NCBI GenBank assembly: GCA_945903645.1
Contig: CAMDOM010000007.1
Location: forward strand, 1-64,000
Direction of reading: 5' to 3'
Source of the DNA: Chryseobacterium gleum
Lineage (GTDB): Bacteria; Bacteroidota; Bacteroidia; UBA10329
Length of the DNA: 64,000 nucleotides
The position numbers were made by a program, and so were the translations under genes. Under the pieces are notes generated by a model that ran no database searches, was not told the origin of the DNA, and worked only from the letters and a program-made list of their open reading frames with translations. Below, piece by piece: positions 51,153-60,162 of the stretch. How positions within the stretch are numbered: position 1 is the first letter of the stretch; each line of letters starts with the position of its first letter.

Positions 51153-53051
51153 ATGTTTGAATACATTATCAATATATTTTCAGATAGGTTCCTTTCTCGA
51201 TGGGTTGTTCTAGCCATCGATTTGGCAATTGTATGTTTTGCCATACTGGTTGCTGTCATCTTACGGTTCAATTTCGACCTGACTGGAGTTTCAATTAATC
51301 TTCTGCTTTCTCAGATTGTTTTCACTTTGGTCATTTACCTTGTAGGCTTTATAGCCTTCAAGTCTTACACCGGAATAATTCGTCATACTGGAGTTCAGGA
51401 TGCGTTGCGCATAATCATGGCCTCTTTTTTGGCCTTATTGATTGGATTAACCGTTTCGTTAGTGCTTCTTATCTACCCCCTTTCGGGTTTGGTATTTTCC
51501 CTTTCAATCTTCGTAATCACCCTGTTCATGGCCTTGGTGTGTATGATAGGATTCCGTTTCACGGTAAAAGCAATTTTTCAACAAGTATTGCAAGTGCGCA
51601 AGCAAGGTCGCATCCGTGTGCTCATCTATGGGGCGGGAACATCTGGCATAATTACGCGAATAACCTTGGGCCAAGATTTTGAAAGATTCTATGACATAGT
51701 AGGCTATATTGATGATCACCAGCAGAAATGGGGCAAACGAGTGGATGGACTCCCAGTGTTTTCTCCCAATATTTTAAATGAAGAAAGCATCTCTGAAATG
51801 CGCATTCATCAACTTGTAATTGCAATTCAGAAACTGGATGGATTGAAGAAGAAGGAAATAATTGAGCTAGGAATCGAACTGGGACTGAAAGTAAAAGTAG
51901 TTCCAGCAATCAGAAATTGGATTCAAGGAAATTTGACCATCAATCAGATCAAAAAAGTAAAAATTGAGGATTTGCTTGAACGTGAACCAATCGCATTGGA
52001 TAGTGTCAATGTTAAGAGCTATGTGCAGGGAAGAGTACTTTTTGTTACCGGGGCAGCTGGTTCCATTGGCAGCGAAATAGCGCGTCAGATATTGCACTAT
52101 CGTCCGAAAAAAGTATTGTTCATTGATCAAGCAGAAAGTCCACTCCATGATTTGGAGGTAAGTGTTAGAGCAAAGAACCAGATCTTAGCAGAGAATTCGG
52201 AGTTCATAATTGCGGACATCACCAACGAGAGGCGGATGCGATTACTGTTTGATAAATACAAACCCGATACTGTGTTTCATGCCGCAGCGTATAAACATGT
52301 TCCTATGATGGAAGCATATCCTTTTGAAGCAATGCGGGTGAATGTTTGGGGAACAAAAAACATTGCAGACCTTAGTGTTGAGTTTGGTGTCAGCCGATTC
52401 GTTATGGTTTCTACGGATAAGGCGGTTAATCCGACCAATGTAATGGGTGCAAGCAAGCGCATGGCGGAAATTTATACGCAAGCACTGAATGCGGGTCAAA
52501 ATTCCACCCACTTCATAACGACCCGATTCGGCAATGTGCTTGGATCTAATGGTTCAGTAATACCCTTATTTCGAAAACAGATTGAGGCAGGTGGACCAAT
52601 TACCATTACCCATCCTGATATTACTCGTTATTTCATGACCATTCCAGAGGCATGCAACTTGGTGCTAGAAGCAGGAGCTATGGGACAGGGTGGTGAAATC
52701 TTTGTTTTTGACATGGGCGAATCAGTAAAGATAATTGACCTTGCTCACAAAATGATTCGACTTTCAGGACTTCAACCAGAAGTGGATATTGAAGTTAAAG
52801 TTACAGGCCTGCGTCCTGGAGAAAAACTATATGAGGAACTACTTGCAGATAAGGAGAGCACGAAACCAACGCATCACCCTAAAATAATGATTGCAGGAGT
52901 CAGGGCGATAGAAAATGAAACCGTGTTTCAAATGATGGAGCATGTGCAAACCGCACTTTTAAATGGGGACGTTGTTCAAATTGTACAGGTCATGAAAAAC
53001 TTTGTGCCAGAATTTGTGAGTAACAATTCTGAATTCTCTGTGCTTGATTGA
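51153..53051 (+). CDS. Membrane-bound UDP-GlcNAc 4,6-dehydratase, PglF/FlaA1-like
   Basis: 632 residues. Four N-terminal membrane helices (about 15-145) and a CoA-binding-like domain (RIRVLIYGAGTSG, about 150-280) precede the short-chain dehydrogenase part, with the NAD motif VTGAAGSIGSE near 297-307. MVSTDKAVNPTNVMGASKRMAE carries the Met-x3-Lys that replaces Tyr-x3-Lys in WbpM/PglF. PglF makes the 4-keto-6-deoxy sugar, the first step to bacillosamine. It converges on wzc with 12 bases between. Confidence 0.92.
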   Translation: MFEYIINIFSDRFLSRWVVLAIDLAIVCFAILVAVILRFNFDLTGVSINLLLSQIVFTLVIYLVGFIAFKSYTGIIRHTGVQDALRIIMASFLALLIGLTVSLVLLIYPLSGLVFSLSIFVITLFMALVCMIGFRFTVKAIFQQVLQVRKQGRIRVLIYGAGTSGIITRITLGQDFERFYDIVGYIDDHQQKWGKRVDGLPVFSPNILNEESISEMRIHQLVIAIQKLDGLKKKEIIELGIELGLKVKVVPAIRNWIQGNLTINQIKKVKIEDLLEREPIALDSVNVKSYVQGRVLFVTGAAGSIGSEIARQILHYRPKKVLFIDQAESPLHDLEVSVRAKNQILAENSEFIIADITNERRMRLLFDKYKPDTVFHAAAYKHVPMMEAYPFEAMRVNVWGTKNIADLSVEFGVSRFVMVSTDKAVNPTNVMGASKRMAEIYTQALNAGQNSTHFITTRFGNVLGSNGSVIPLFRKQIEAGGPITITHPDITRYFMTIPEACNLVLEAGAMGQGGEIFVFDMGESVKIIDLAHKMIRLSGLQPEVDIEVKVTGLRPGEKLYEELLADKESTKPTHHPKIMIAGVRAIENETVFQMMEHVQTALLNGDVVQIVQVMKNFVPEFVSNNSEFSVLD

Positions 53052-53063
53052 TAAGAGCGAGAA

Positions 53064-55487
53064 CTAGTTTCTGAATAGGGCCTGAATGCGTCTCAGAATA
53101 CTTTGTGGCCCTTTAGGTTCTGAATAGTAACCATAACCATAGCCGTAACCATAGCCGTAACCATAGCCATAACCGAACCTCGATTGTTTCACATCGTTGA
53201 ATATAATCGATGCGCTTTGAATCTTCTTGCTACGATAAAGGTCGTTCATATATGCAAGGCTGTTGCTACGTGACATGTTTTGTCGCACCATGTAAACAGT
53301 GGTAGCAGCATACTCCGACAATATTAAACTATCCGTAACCAACGCTATCGGTGGTGTATCCAACACAATATAATCGTACGATTTCTCCAATTCCTTGATT
53401 ACTTCGGCCATTTTATTGCTCATCAGTAATTCCGAAGGATTTGGCGGAATTGGTCCACCGACAATAATATCCAATCCAGGTGTGTCTGAATGAATAATCG
53501 CATCATTAAGGGCCGTGTGCCCCGAAAGCACCAGGCTCATACCCACATCATTCGAAATGCCGAAGTATTGAGCCAACTTTGGTTTGCGGAGGTCAAGACC
53601 AATGATAACTGTGCGCGAACCTCCGATGGCCATGGATGCGGCAAGGTTCACGGAGCAAAATGACTTTCCCTCAGACCCAACGGATGATGTGACCTGAATA
53701 ACTTTAGCGGAAGCTTTTGGACCTAAATTGTCAGCCCGCATTAGGAAGGTTAGATTTGTCCTTACCGAACGGAACGATTCGGCAATGGGACTATTAGAGT
53801 TGTTGGCTACAACTACAATATTCTGCTCAGGATTGTGGGGGATGATACCTAAAAGTGGTATGGGCGTAGCTGCTATCAAATCTTTCTTATCACGAATCTT
53901 GTCATTGAAAGCAATGAGATATCCGATATAAACCATAGGGATTCCCAGACCTGCTAATAAACCAAGAAGGTAGATTAGACTTTTCTTTGGTGCAACTGGT
54001 TCATCAGAACTACGTGCTGCATCTAGAACCACGTTATTTGATACTGTCGAAGCCAGCAAAATAGAATTCTCCGACTTCTTTTCTAGCAGTAAGAGGTATA
54101 AGCTTTCCTTTATGGAATATTTTCTTTGTAGAGCAAGAAGTTCATATTCGGCCTTGGGGAGGTCCTTCACTTTACCTTCCACCTTACCAAGCTGCTTGTT
54201 TACTTCAGTTCGTGATGCTTGAAGGCCATTCTTGATGCTTGAAATATTCTCAAGCAACGCTTTCTTAGTATCATTAATCTTGCCATCAATTATCGAGACC
54301 ATTGGGTTATCAGCCTTGGTAACTTTGAGAAGGCTTTCCTTCTCTGAGCTCAATTCGCTTAGCCTTACAATAAGTCGACTAAGCAAGGGGTCATCAATCC
54401 CAAGACTAGAAGGCGAAGCATTGTTCAAGTCTTTACCACTCTTTACATATCCTTCCAGATAATTTATAAAACTTAGCTTCACGTCAAGTTCAGACACGGT
54501 CTTGTCTAGGCCACCCACTTGACTGAGGAAGAAGTTGGCTTCAGCGCCAATATCTGTAATGCCATTGTCTGTTTTAAAAGACTGAATGTTACCTTCAATC
54601 TCGGATAATTCAGCTGTAATTACCTGTAGTTGGGCATCAATAAATTTTAAGGAGTTAGATGCAAGCTGGTTTTTCTTTTCGATGCTTGCTCTAACATAAA
54701 CATCTAAAAGCGCATTCAATACATCAACGCCTTTCTGAGGCACTTTCTCTTGCAGTTTAAGCTCAAGTATCGATGCCTTTGCTCGAGCCACATCCACTTT
54801 TAGTAACGTTTTATAGTGGCTAATAAGTTTCTCATCACTTCTATAGGAAAGATTAAAAGTACGAGTTACAGCATCTGGACCAAGTACATAATCATCGAAT
54901 CGACCATTTTTTGTAATCCTAAAATGTCCCCAATCAGTTACCAAATCCTCGCCAAAAGAGAGCTTTTTCTCTACTGTAGACAGAGATCCTAAGCTGGACG
55001 AAAATGCTGTTATGCTAATGGTAAAACCTGACCCATCGGTGACAGAAACAATGGCATTGAAACTCTCTGGGGCCACTTCAGAAGGTATATATTCTAGCAA
55101 TATTGGGGTATTGCCATATAATTCTCGGGTTTTCCAACCTAGTACTGCTTGATATGAGGTATTGATGTTAAGCGAACGAATGGTCTTTGTGATTAGACTA
55201 CGAGATTGAATAATGGCAATTTCATTTTCAATATTCCTGCTTTTTCCACCACCAACACCTACCTCTTCAAGTATAGATTTTGATATATCGCTCGTTTCAT
55301 CATCTACAAGAACCGTGGCACGCATTTCATAGACCGGTTCGGTGTACCAGTTATAAGCATAGGCCACGGCAAGCGAAACCGATATAAAAAAGACAAAAAG
55401 ATACCATTTGTCCAATGCCAACCGCAGCAGCTTCCCAAAGTCTATCTCTTCGCCTTTACCGCGATCAAATTCTGTAAAATCAGTCAT
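53064..55487 (-). CDS. wzc: Polysaccharide copolymerase and tyrosine autokinase (Wzc-like)
   Basis: 807 residues. A Wzz-type periplasmic domain lies between two membrane helices (about 27-48, and 505-530 at SLIYLLGLLAGLGIPMVYIGYL), with long coiled coils. The cytoplasmic BY-kinase has Walker A SSVGSEGKS, Walker A' IIGLDLRKP and Walker B YIVLDTPPIALVTD. The tyrosine cluster that is phosphorylated is a near-perfect (Gly-Tyr)8-Tyr stretch, encoded at 53124-53174 by a 12-base tandem repeat. Phosphorylation there controls chain length and export. It starts nine bases after wza. Confidence 0.93.
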   Translation of the reverse strand: MTDFTEFDRGKGEEIDFGKLLRLALDKWYLFVFFISVSLAVAYAYNWYTEPVYEMRATVLVDDETSDISKSILEEVGVGGGKSRNIENEIAIIQSRSLITKTIRSLNINTSYQAVLGWKTRELYGNTPILLEYIPSEVAPESFNAIVSVTDGSGFTISITAFSSSLGSLSTVEKKLSFGEDLVTDWGHFRITKNGRFDDYVLGPDAVTRTFNLSYRSDEKLISHYKTLLKVDVARAKASILELKLQEKVPQKGVDVLNALLDVYVRASIEKKNQLASNSLKFIDAQLQVITAELSEIEGNIQSFKTDNGITDIGAEANFFLSQVGGLDKTVSELDVKLSFINYLEGYVKSGKDLNNASPSSLGIDDPLLSRLIVRLSELSSEKESLLKVTKADNPMVSIIDGKINDTKKALLENISSIKNGLQASRTEVNKQLGKVEGKVKDLPKAEYELLALQRKYSIKESLYLLLLEKKSENSILLASTVSNNVVLDAARSSDEPVAPKKSLIYLLGLLAGLGIPMVYIGYLIAFNDKIRDKKDLIAATPIPLLGIIPHNPEQNIVVVANNSNSPIAESFRSVRTNLTFLMRADNLGPKASAKVIQVTSSVGSEGKSFCSVNLAASMAIGGSRTVIIGLDLRKPKLAQYFGISNDVGMSLVLSGHTALNDAIIHSDTPGLDIIVGGPIPPNPSELLMSNKMAEVIKELEKSYDYIVLDTPPIALVTDSLILSEYAATTVYMVRQNMSRSNSLAYMNDLYRSKKIQSASIIFNDVKQSRFGYGYGYGYGYGYGYGYYSEPKGPQSILRRIQALFRN
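53124..53174 (-). repeat. 12-base tandem repeat coding the Gly-Tyr tail of Wzc
   Basis: On the coding strand units of GGYTAYGGCTAY repeat about four times, giving eight Gly-Tyr pairs plus one Tyr. In-frame slippage here would add or remove tyrosine sites without breaking the gene. Confidence 0.8.
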
Positions 55488-55496
55488 TGCAATAGT

Positions 55497-56261
55497 TTAA
55501 TAGGGTATAATCCGTTGCATAAATAGTCCGACTGCCGTAAGTCCACTGAAAACGATAGGTAAAATCCTGTACCACGAATCTGCAGAGGCAATTTTGCCTT
55601 TTCCAGGTTCCACATAAATTATATCGTTACTATGTAGGTAATAATATTCAGACTCGAAAAATTCTTTGGAACGGATATCTACTTTAAAAAAATGCCGTTG
55701 GCCGTCCTTCTCACGAATCAAAAGGATGTCATTCCGCTTGGCAAAAATGGTCAGATCACCTGCTAAACCTAAAGCTTCCAATAGCGTGATTTTCTCGTCA
55801 GGGATGTTGTAAACTCCTGGCTTTTGCACTTCGCCAAGTACTGTGACCTTAAAGTTCTGAATACGCACGCGGACAGTGGGGTCTACAAGAAACTTATCTA
55901 ACTTGTTGCGAATCAGAAACTTTGCAACCTGCGTGGTGCTTTCAGAGATTTTGACACTTCCAATCAAAGGCATCTCAATTACACCGCTGGCATCAACCAA
56001 ATATGTATTGGGAACGATTTTACCTGTTTGTTCTTCGATTGAATTAAAGAAACTGCTGGCCTCTTGACTCAAGCTGGTCACATGAACACTCACCATGTCT
56101 CCAGGCTGTATGACCGCCTCGTAGCCATTTGTGATAGGCTGCACGGACAACGTATCTGAAATATCCTGAAAGTAAGAAATGTCCTTCCGCGTCATACACG
56201 ATTCTGACATAATAAGGACTGAAAATAGCAGCAGAATAAAGGCTGCAGGACGTAATCTCAT
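55497..56261 (-). CDS. wza: Polysaccharide export outer-membrane lipoprotein (Wza-like)
   Basis: 254 residues with a lipoprotein signal (RLRPAAFILLLFSVLIMSESC). The poly_export/SLBB region begins at EAVIQPGDMVSVHVTSLSQ (about 48-66), followed by YLVDASGVIEMPLIGSVKISEST and the SLBB-like VTVLGEVQKPGVYNIPDEKITLLEALGLAGDLT. Wza forms the octameric export channel and works with Wzc nine bases downstream. A C-terminal hydrophobic stretch (YRILPIVFSGLTAVGLFMQR) may span the membrane. The promoter at 56266-56273 implies a leaderless mRNA. Confidence 0.92.
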   Translation of the reverse strand: MRLRPAAFILLLFSVLIMSESCMTRKDISYFQDISDTLSVQPITNGYEAVIQPGDMVSVHVTSLSQEASSFFNSIEEQTGKIVPNTYLVDASGVIEMPLIGSVKISESTTQVAKFLIRNKLDKFLVDPTVRVRIQNFKVTVLGEVQKPGVYNIPDEKITLLEALGLAGDLTIFAKRNDILLIREKDGQRHFFKVDIRSKEFFESEYYYLHSNDIIYVEPGKGKIASADSWYRILPIVFSGLTAVGLFMQRIIPY

Positions 56262-56265
56262 TGGG

Positions 56266-56273
56266 CAAATATA
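56266..56273 (-). promoter_or_regulatory. -7 box of the wza-wzc operon
   Basis: TATATTTG on the minus strand is an exact TAnnTTTG box whose last base lies four bases before the wza ATG (56261). Transcription from it would begin at about the start codon. No -33 TTG was seen at the preferred distance. Confidence 0.5.
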
Positions 56274-56295
56274 GAGTTAATCAAATGCGTAGATA

Positions 56296-58053
56296 TTATT
56301 TGCGTTCGGCTACGGCAACACGAATACTCAGTTCCTTCAACTGTTCATCTGCAATTACGGATGGCGAATCAATCATGATATCTCTACCAGAATTGTTTTT
56401 TGGGAACGCAATGTAATCGCGAATGTCGTTTTGACCACCAAAAAGTGCTGTAAAGCGATCAAACCCAAAGGCAATGCCTCCATGTGGAGGTGCCCCAAAT
56501 TCGAAAGCATTCATCAAAAATCCAAACTGATTGCGTGCTTCCTCCTCTGCAAAACCAAGCAATTCAAACATACGTGCTTGTTGTGTTTTGTTGTGAATTC
56601 GAATGGATCCACCTCCAATTTCTACCCCATTGATAACCAAGTCGTAGGCGTTTGCACGAACTTTTCCTGGGTCAGTGTTTAATAATGCCAAATCTTCTGG
56701 TTTTGAAGATGTGAACGGATGATGCATCGCATGAAAGCGATTGGAATCTTCGTCCCATTCCAACAACGGAAAATCTACCACCCAAAGTGGGGCGTAGGTA
56801 TTTGGGTCTGTCAATCCTTCCAAATTCGCAATGTGCAATCGCAGTGCGCTCAACTGTTTTCGCACCTTATCTGCACTGCCAGCCATCACAAAAATGATGT
56901 CGTTTGCAGCGGCTTCAACTTCTTTGGCCCAATGAGCCAATTCGGTGTCGTTAAAAAACTTGTCCACCGAACTTTTGAATGTTCCGTCTTCGTTAACTCG
57001 GCAATACACCAAACCAGAAGCTCCAATTTGGGGACGTTTCACGAAATCGGTGAATTCATCTAGCTGCTTTCTTGTGTAAGATGCTCCGCCTTTCACGCAG
57101 ATTGCTACGACAAGTTCGGCCTCGTCAAATACCTTGAAACCTTTGTTTTTTACAATATCATTCAATTCCACAAACTGCATTCCGAATCGAATGTCTGGCT
57201 TATCCGAACCATATAAACGCATGGCTTCGGAATAGGCCATTCGAGGAAAATCATGGAGCGAAATCCCTTTTATGTTCTGAAATAGATGCTTGGTTAAACC
57301 CTCGAACGTGTTCAGAATGTCTTCCTGTTCTACAAAACTCATTTCGCAGTCGAGCTGGGTAAACTCCGGCTGACGGTCGGCTCTCAAATCCTCATCGCGG
57401 AAGCAGCGCACTATCTGATAATACTTGTCAAATCCAGCAACCATAAGCAATTGCTTAAATGTTTGTGGGCTTTGAGGAAGTGCGTAAAATTCGCCTGCAT
57501 TCATGCGTGATGGCACAACGAAATCGCGCGCTCCTTCAGGTGTACTTTTAATGAGATAAGGCGTTTCTACCTCTAAAAAACTCAATTTGTCCAAGTAATT
57601 TCTGGTTTCAATGGCAATGCGGTGACGCAATTCCATATGTTTCCGCATCACATTCCTGCGCAAATCCAGATAGCGGTATTTCATCCGAATCTCCTCGCCA
57701 CCATCAGTTTCATCCTCAATTGTAAAAGGAGGAAGCTTGGCGGGATTCAGAATTTCTAGGGTAGTAACAATAATTTCAATCGAACCAGTAGCTATGTTCT
57801 TGTTTTTGCTCTCCCGTTCTGTTACAATACCTACAATTTTCAGAACAAATTCGCGCCCTATTTTTCGCGCCTGACTGCACAGGTTAGCGTCAGTATCCAT
57901 GTTGAACGCCAACTGTGTGATGCCGTACCGGTCGCGCAAATCAATAAAGGTCATTCCGCCAAGGTCGCGGCTGCGAGACATCCATCCCGATAGCGTAACC
58001 TGTTGCCCAATATGCGTTTCCCGTAATTCACCGCAGGTGTGCGTTCTATGCAT
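56296..58053 (-). CDS. aspS: Aspartyl-tRNA synthetase
   Basis: 585 residues, a class II synthetase. The N-terminal OB-fold ([26 protein letters not shown]) binds the anticodon. The catalytic domain has [41 protein letters not shown] (motif 2 region) and motif 3 [14 protein letters not shown] near the C-terminus. The GAD insertion domain occupies about 290-410. Length and order of blocks are those of bacterial AspRS. It is a single gene, divergent from parE. Confidence 0.97.
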   Translation of the reverse strand: MHRTHTCGELRETHIGQQVTLSGWMSRSRDLGGMTFIDLRDRYGITQLAFNMDTDANLCSQARKIGREFVLKIVGIVTERESKNKNIATGSIEIIVTTLEILNPAKLPPFTIEDETDGGEEIRMKYRYLDLRRNVMRKHMELRHRIAIETRNYLDKLSFLEVETPYLIKSTPEGARDFVVPSRMNAGEFYALPQSPQTFKQLLMVAGFDKYYQIVRCFRDEDLRADRQPEFTQLDCEMSFVEQEDILNTFEGLTKHLFQNIKGISLHDFPRMAYSEAMRLYGSDKPDIRFGMQFVELNDIVKNKGFKVFDEAELVVAICVKGGASYTRKQLDEFTDFVKRPQIGASGLVYCRVNEDGTFKSSVDKFFNDTELAHWAKEVEAAANDIIFVMAGSADKVRKQLSALRLHIANLEGLTDPNTYAPLWVVDFPLLEWDEDSNRFHAMHHPFTSSKPEDLALLNTDPGKVRANAYDLVINGVEIGGGSIRIHNKTQQARMFELLGFAEEEARNQFGFLMNAFEFGAPPHGGIAFGFDRFTALFGGQNDIRDYIAFPKNNSGRDIMIDSPSVIADEQLKELSIRVAVAERK

Positions 58054-58296
58054 GTCAGATGATATTGTTTTTTGAGGGGCGCGAATATAGGCAAATCTTG
58101 AATGCGGTGATTCCTAGCATTTTGCCCTACGAATACTTCCGCAAAGTGTGTTCAAATCAATGTTGAAAACGGCAAACTGTTTTTTCCATTTTACCTTGCT
58201 GGCTAACTACTTTAGAGGTTTGGGAAAGAGTGACTATCCCCCAATCTTTCTGCAAATTTTAGGGAAGGTTTTCAGTCAAGTCAATAGCAGTTTTTA

Positions 58297-60159
58297 ATGG
58301 CAGAAGAATCGGTTTACGGAGAAGACCAGATAAAATCGCTCGATTGGAATGAGCACATTCGGCTGCGACCTGGCATGTATATTGGCAAGTTGGGCGATGG
58401 CTCTCAAGCAGATGACGGCATCTATATTTTGCTGAAAGAGGTTATCGACAATAGCATCGATGAATTTGTAATGGGCCATGGCAAAACGGTAGAAGTGACC
58501 GTGAAAGACCGTAGTGTTCGCGTTCGTGATTATGGTCGTGGTATTCCGTTGGGCAAAGTGGTGGATTGTGTGAGCAAGATTAACACTGGTGCCAAATACG
58601 ACTCGGTGGCGTTTAAGAAATCGGTCGGGTTGAACGGTGTGGGAACTAAGGCGGTCAACGCATTGTCGAGCACTTTTTCAGTTCAGGCTTTTCGCGATGA
58701 CAAAACCAAATTGGCGGAATTTGAACAAGGAAGAATAACTGTTGATGCCCCGATTGAGGAAAGCAGTCAGCGTAAAGGCACTATGATTCGTTTTGAGCCC
58801 GATGAAATTCTCTTCAAAGGGTACAAATTCCGTGATGAACATGTGCGCAGGCTACTTTGGAACTACTGTTACCTTAACCCTGGACTCACAATTCTTTACA
58901 ACGGAGAAAAACTCATTTCCGAAAATGGGCTGAAAGATTTGCTGGAAGCCAAGATTGATGATGAGATTCGATATCCCATTATTCACCTCAGCGGCTATGA
59001 TATTGAGGTGGCCATCACGCATGGACATTCATCGCGTGAGGAATACTACTCGTTTGTCAACGGGCAGCACACCACAATGGGAGGCACGCATCAAGGAGCT
59101 TTTCGTGAGGCATATGTGAATGTGGTACGCAATTTCTACAAGAAGGAGTTTGACGGTGGCGATGTGCGCAGTGGCATTATTGCAGCCATTGCTGTGAAAG
59201 TGATGGAGCCGGTGTTTGAAAGCCAGACAAAAACTAAACTCGGTTCTCAAAATGTGGCTCCCGATGGGGTGAGTATGAAAGCTTTTGTAGGTGATTTTCT
59301 GAAAACAGCACTCGACAATTATCTGCACAAAAATCCACAGGTGGCTGATGCGCTTTTAAAACGTATCCAACAGGCCGAGCGTGAGCGAAAGGAGCTTTCG
59401 GGCATTAAGAATTTGGCTCGAGAACGTGCGAAGAAATCGAGTTTACACAATAAAAAACTACGTGATTGTAGGCTGCATTTTGGCGTAGATAAAGATGTGC
59501 GCGCAGCTGATACAACGCTATTTATTACGGAAGGAGATTCGGCTAGCGGAAGTATCACCAAAAGCCGTGACCCCAACACACAGGCGGTGTTTAGCCTTCG
59601 TGGAAAGCCGCTGAATGCCTACGGGCTTACCCGCAAGGTAGTTTATGAAAACGAGGAGTTCAATCTTCTTCAGGCCGCGCTCAATATTGAAGATGGACTT
59701 GACGGCCTGCGCTACAATCGCATTGTTGTAGCCACCGATGCTGACGTGGACGGTATGCACATCCGCCTGCTTTTGCTCACCTTCTTGCTGCAGTTCTTTC
59801 CGGATTTGGTTAAAAATGGCCATGTCTATATTCTCCAAACGCCACTTTTCCGCGTCAGGAACAAGAAAGAGACCATCTATTGCTACAGCGAAGACGAGCG
59901 TAGGGAAGCAATTTCCAAACTCGGCAAGAATCCTGAGATTACGCGATTCAAGGGCTTGGGAGAAATCTCTCCTGATGAGTTTAAGAACTTTATAGGCCCC
60001 GACATGCGCCTCGATCCTGTGACCATCAAGAAGGACGACCACCTCGCGCAGATGCTTGAATTTTACATGGGCAAAAACACGCCCGATAGGCAAGATTTTA
60101 TTATTGAAAGATTGAGGGTGGAGAAGGATGTGGTGGAGGAAGAATTGGTTGTAGAATAA
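58297..60159 (+). CDS. parE: DNA topoisomerase IV subunit B
   Basis: 620 residues. The GHKL ATPase domain has [10 protein letters not shown] (Asn52 binds magnesium-ATP) and [11 protein letters not shown]; the TOPRIM domain has Glu412 in [10 protein letters not shown] and Asp481/483/485 in [10 protein letters not shown]; the C-terminal end is [17 protein letters not shown]. The length is that of ParE or a short GyrB without the large insertion. parC starts three bases after its stop, so topoisomerase IV is made from one mRNA. The 243-base gap before it shows no clear promoter of the TAnnTTTG type. Confidence 0.93.
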   Translation: MAEESVYGEDQIKSLDWNEHIRLRPGMYIGKLGDGSQADDGIYILLKEVIDNSIDEFVMGHGKTVEVTVKDRSVRVRDYGRGIPLGKVVDCVSKINTGAKYDSVAFKKSVGLNGVGTKAVNALSSTFSVQAFRDDKTKLAEFEQGRITVDAPIEESSQRKGTMIRFEPDEILFKGYKFRDEHVRRLLWNYCYLNPGLTILYNGEKLISENGLKDLLEAKIDDEIRYPIIHLSGYDIEVAITHGHSSREEYYSFVNGQHTTMGGTHQGAFREAYVNVVRNFYKKEFDGGDVRSGIIAAIAVKVMEPVFESQTKTKLGSQNVAPDGVSMKAFVGDFLKTALDNYLHKNPQVADALLKRIQQAERERKELSGIKNLARERAKKSSLHNKKLRDCRLHFGVDKDVRAADTTLFITEGDSASGSITKSRDPNTQAVFSLRGKPLNAYGLTRKVVYENEEFNLLQAALNIEDGLDGLRYNRIVVATDADVDGMHIRLLLLTFLLQFFPDLVKNGHVYILQTPLFRVRNKKETIYCYSEDERREAISKLGKNPEITRFKGLGEISPDEFKNFIGPDMRLDPVTIKKDDHLAQMLEFYMGKNTPDRQDFIIERLRVEKDVVEEELVVE

Positions 60160-60162
60160 GCG

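Noticed and set aside
52000-53051. Frameshift or gene fusion in the PglF-like gene
   Set aside because: The 632-residue length, membrane part and catalytic part are all normal for the FlaA1/WbpM-type long dehydratases.
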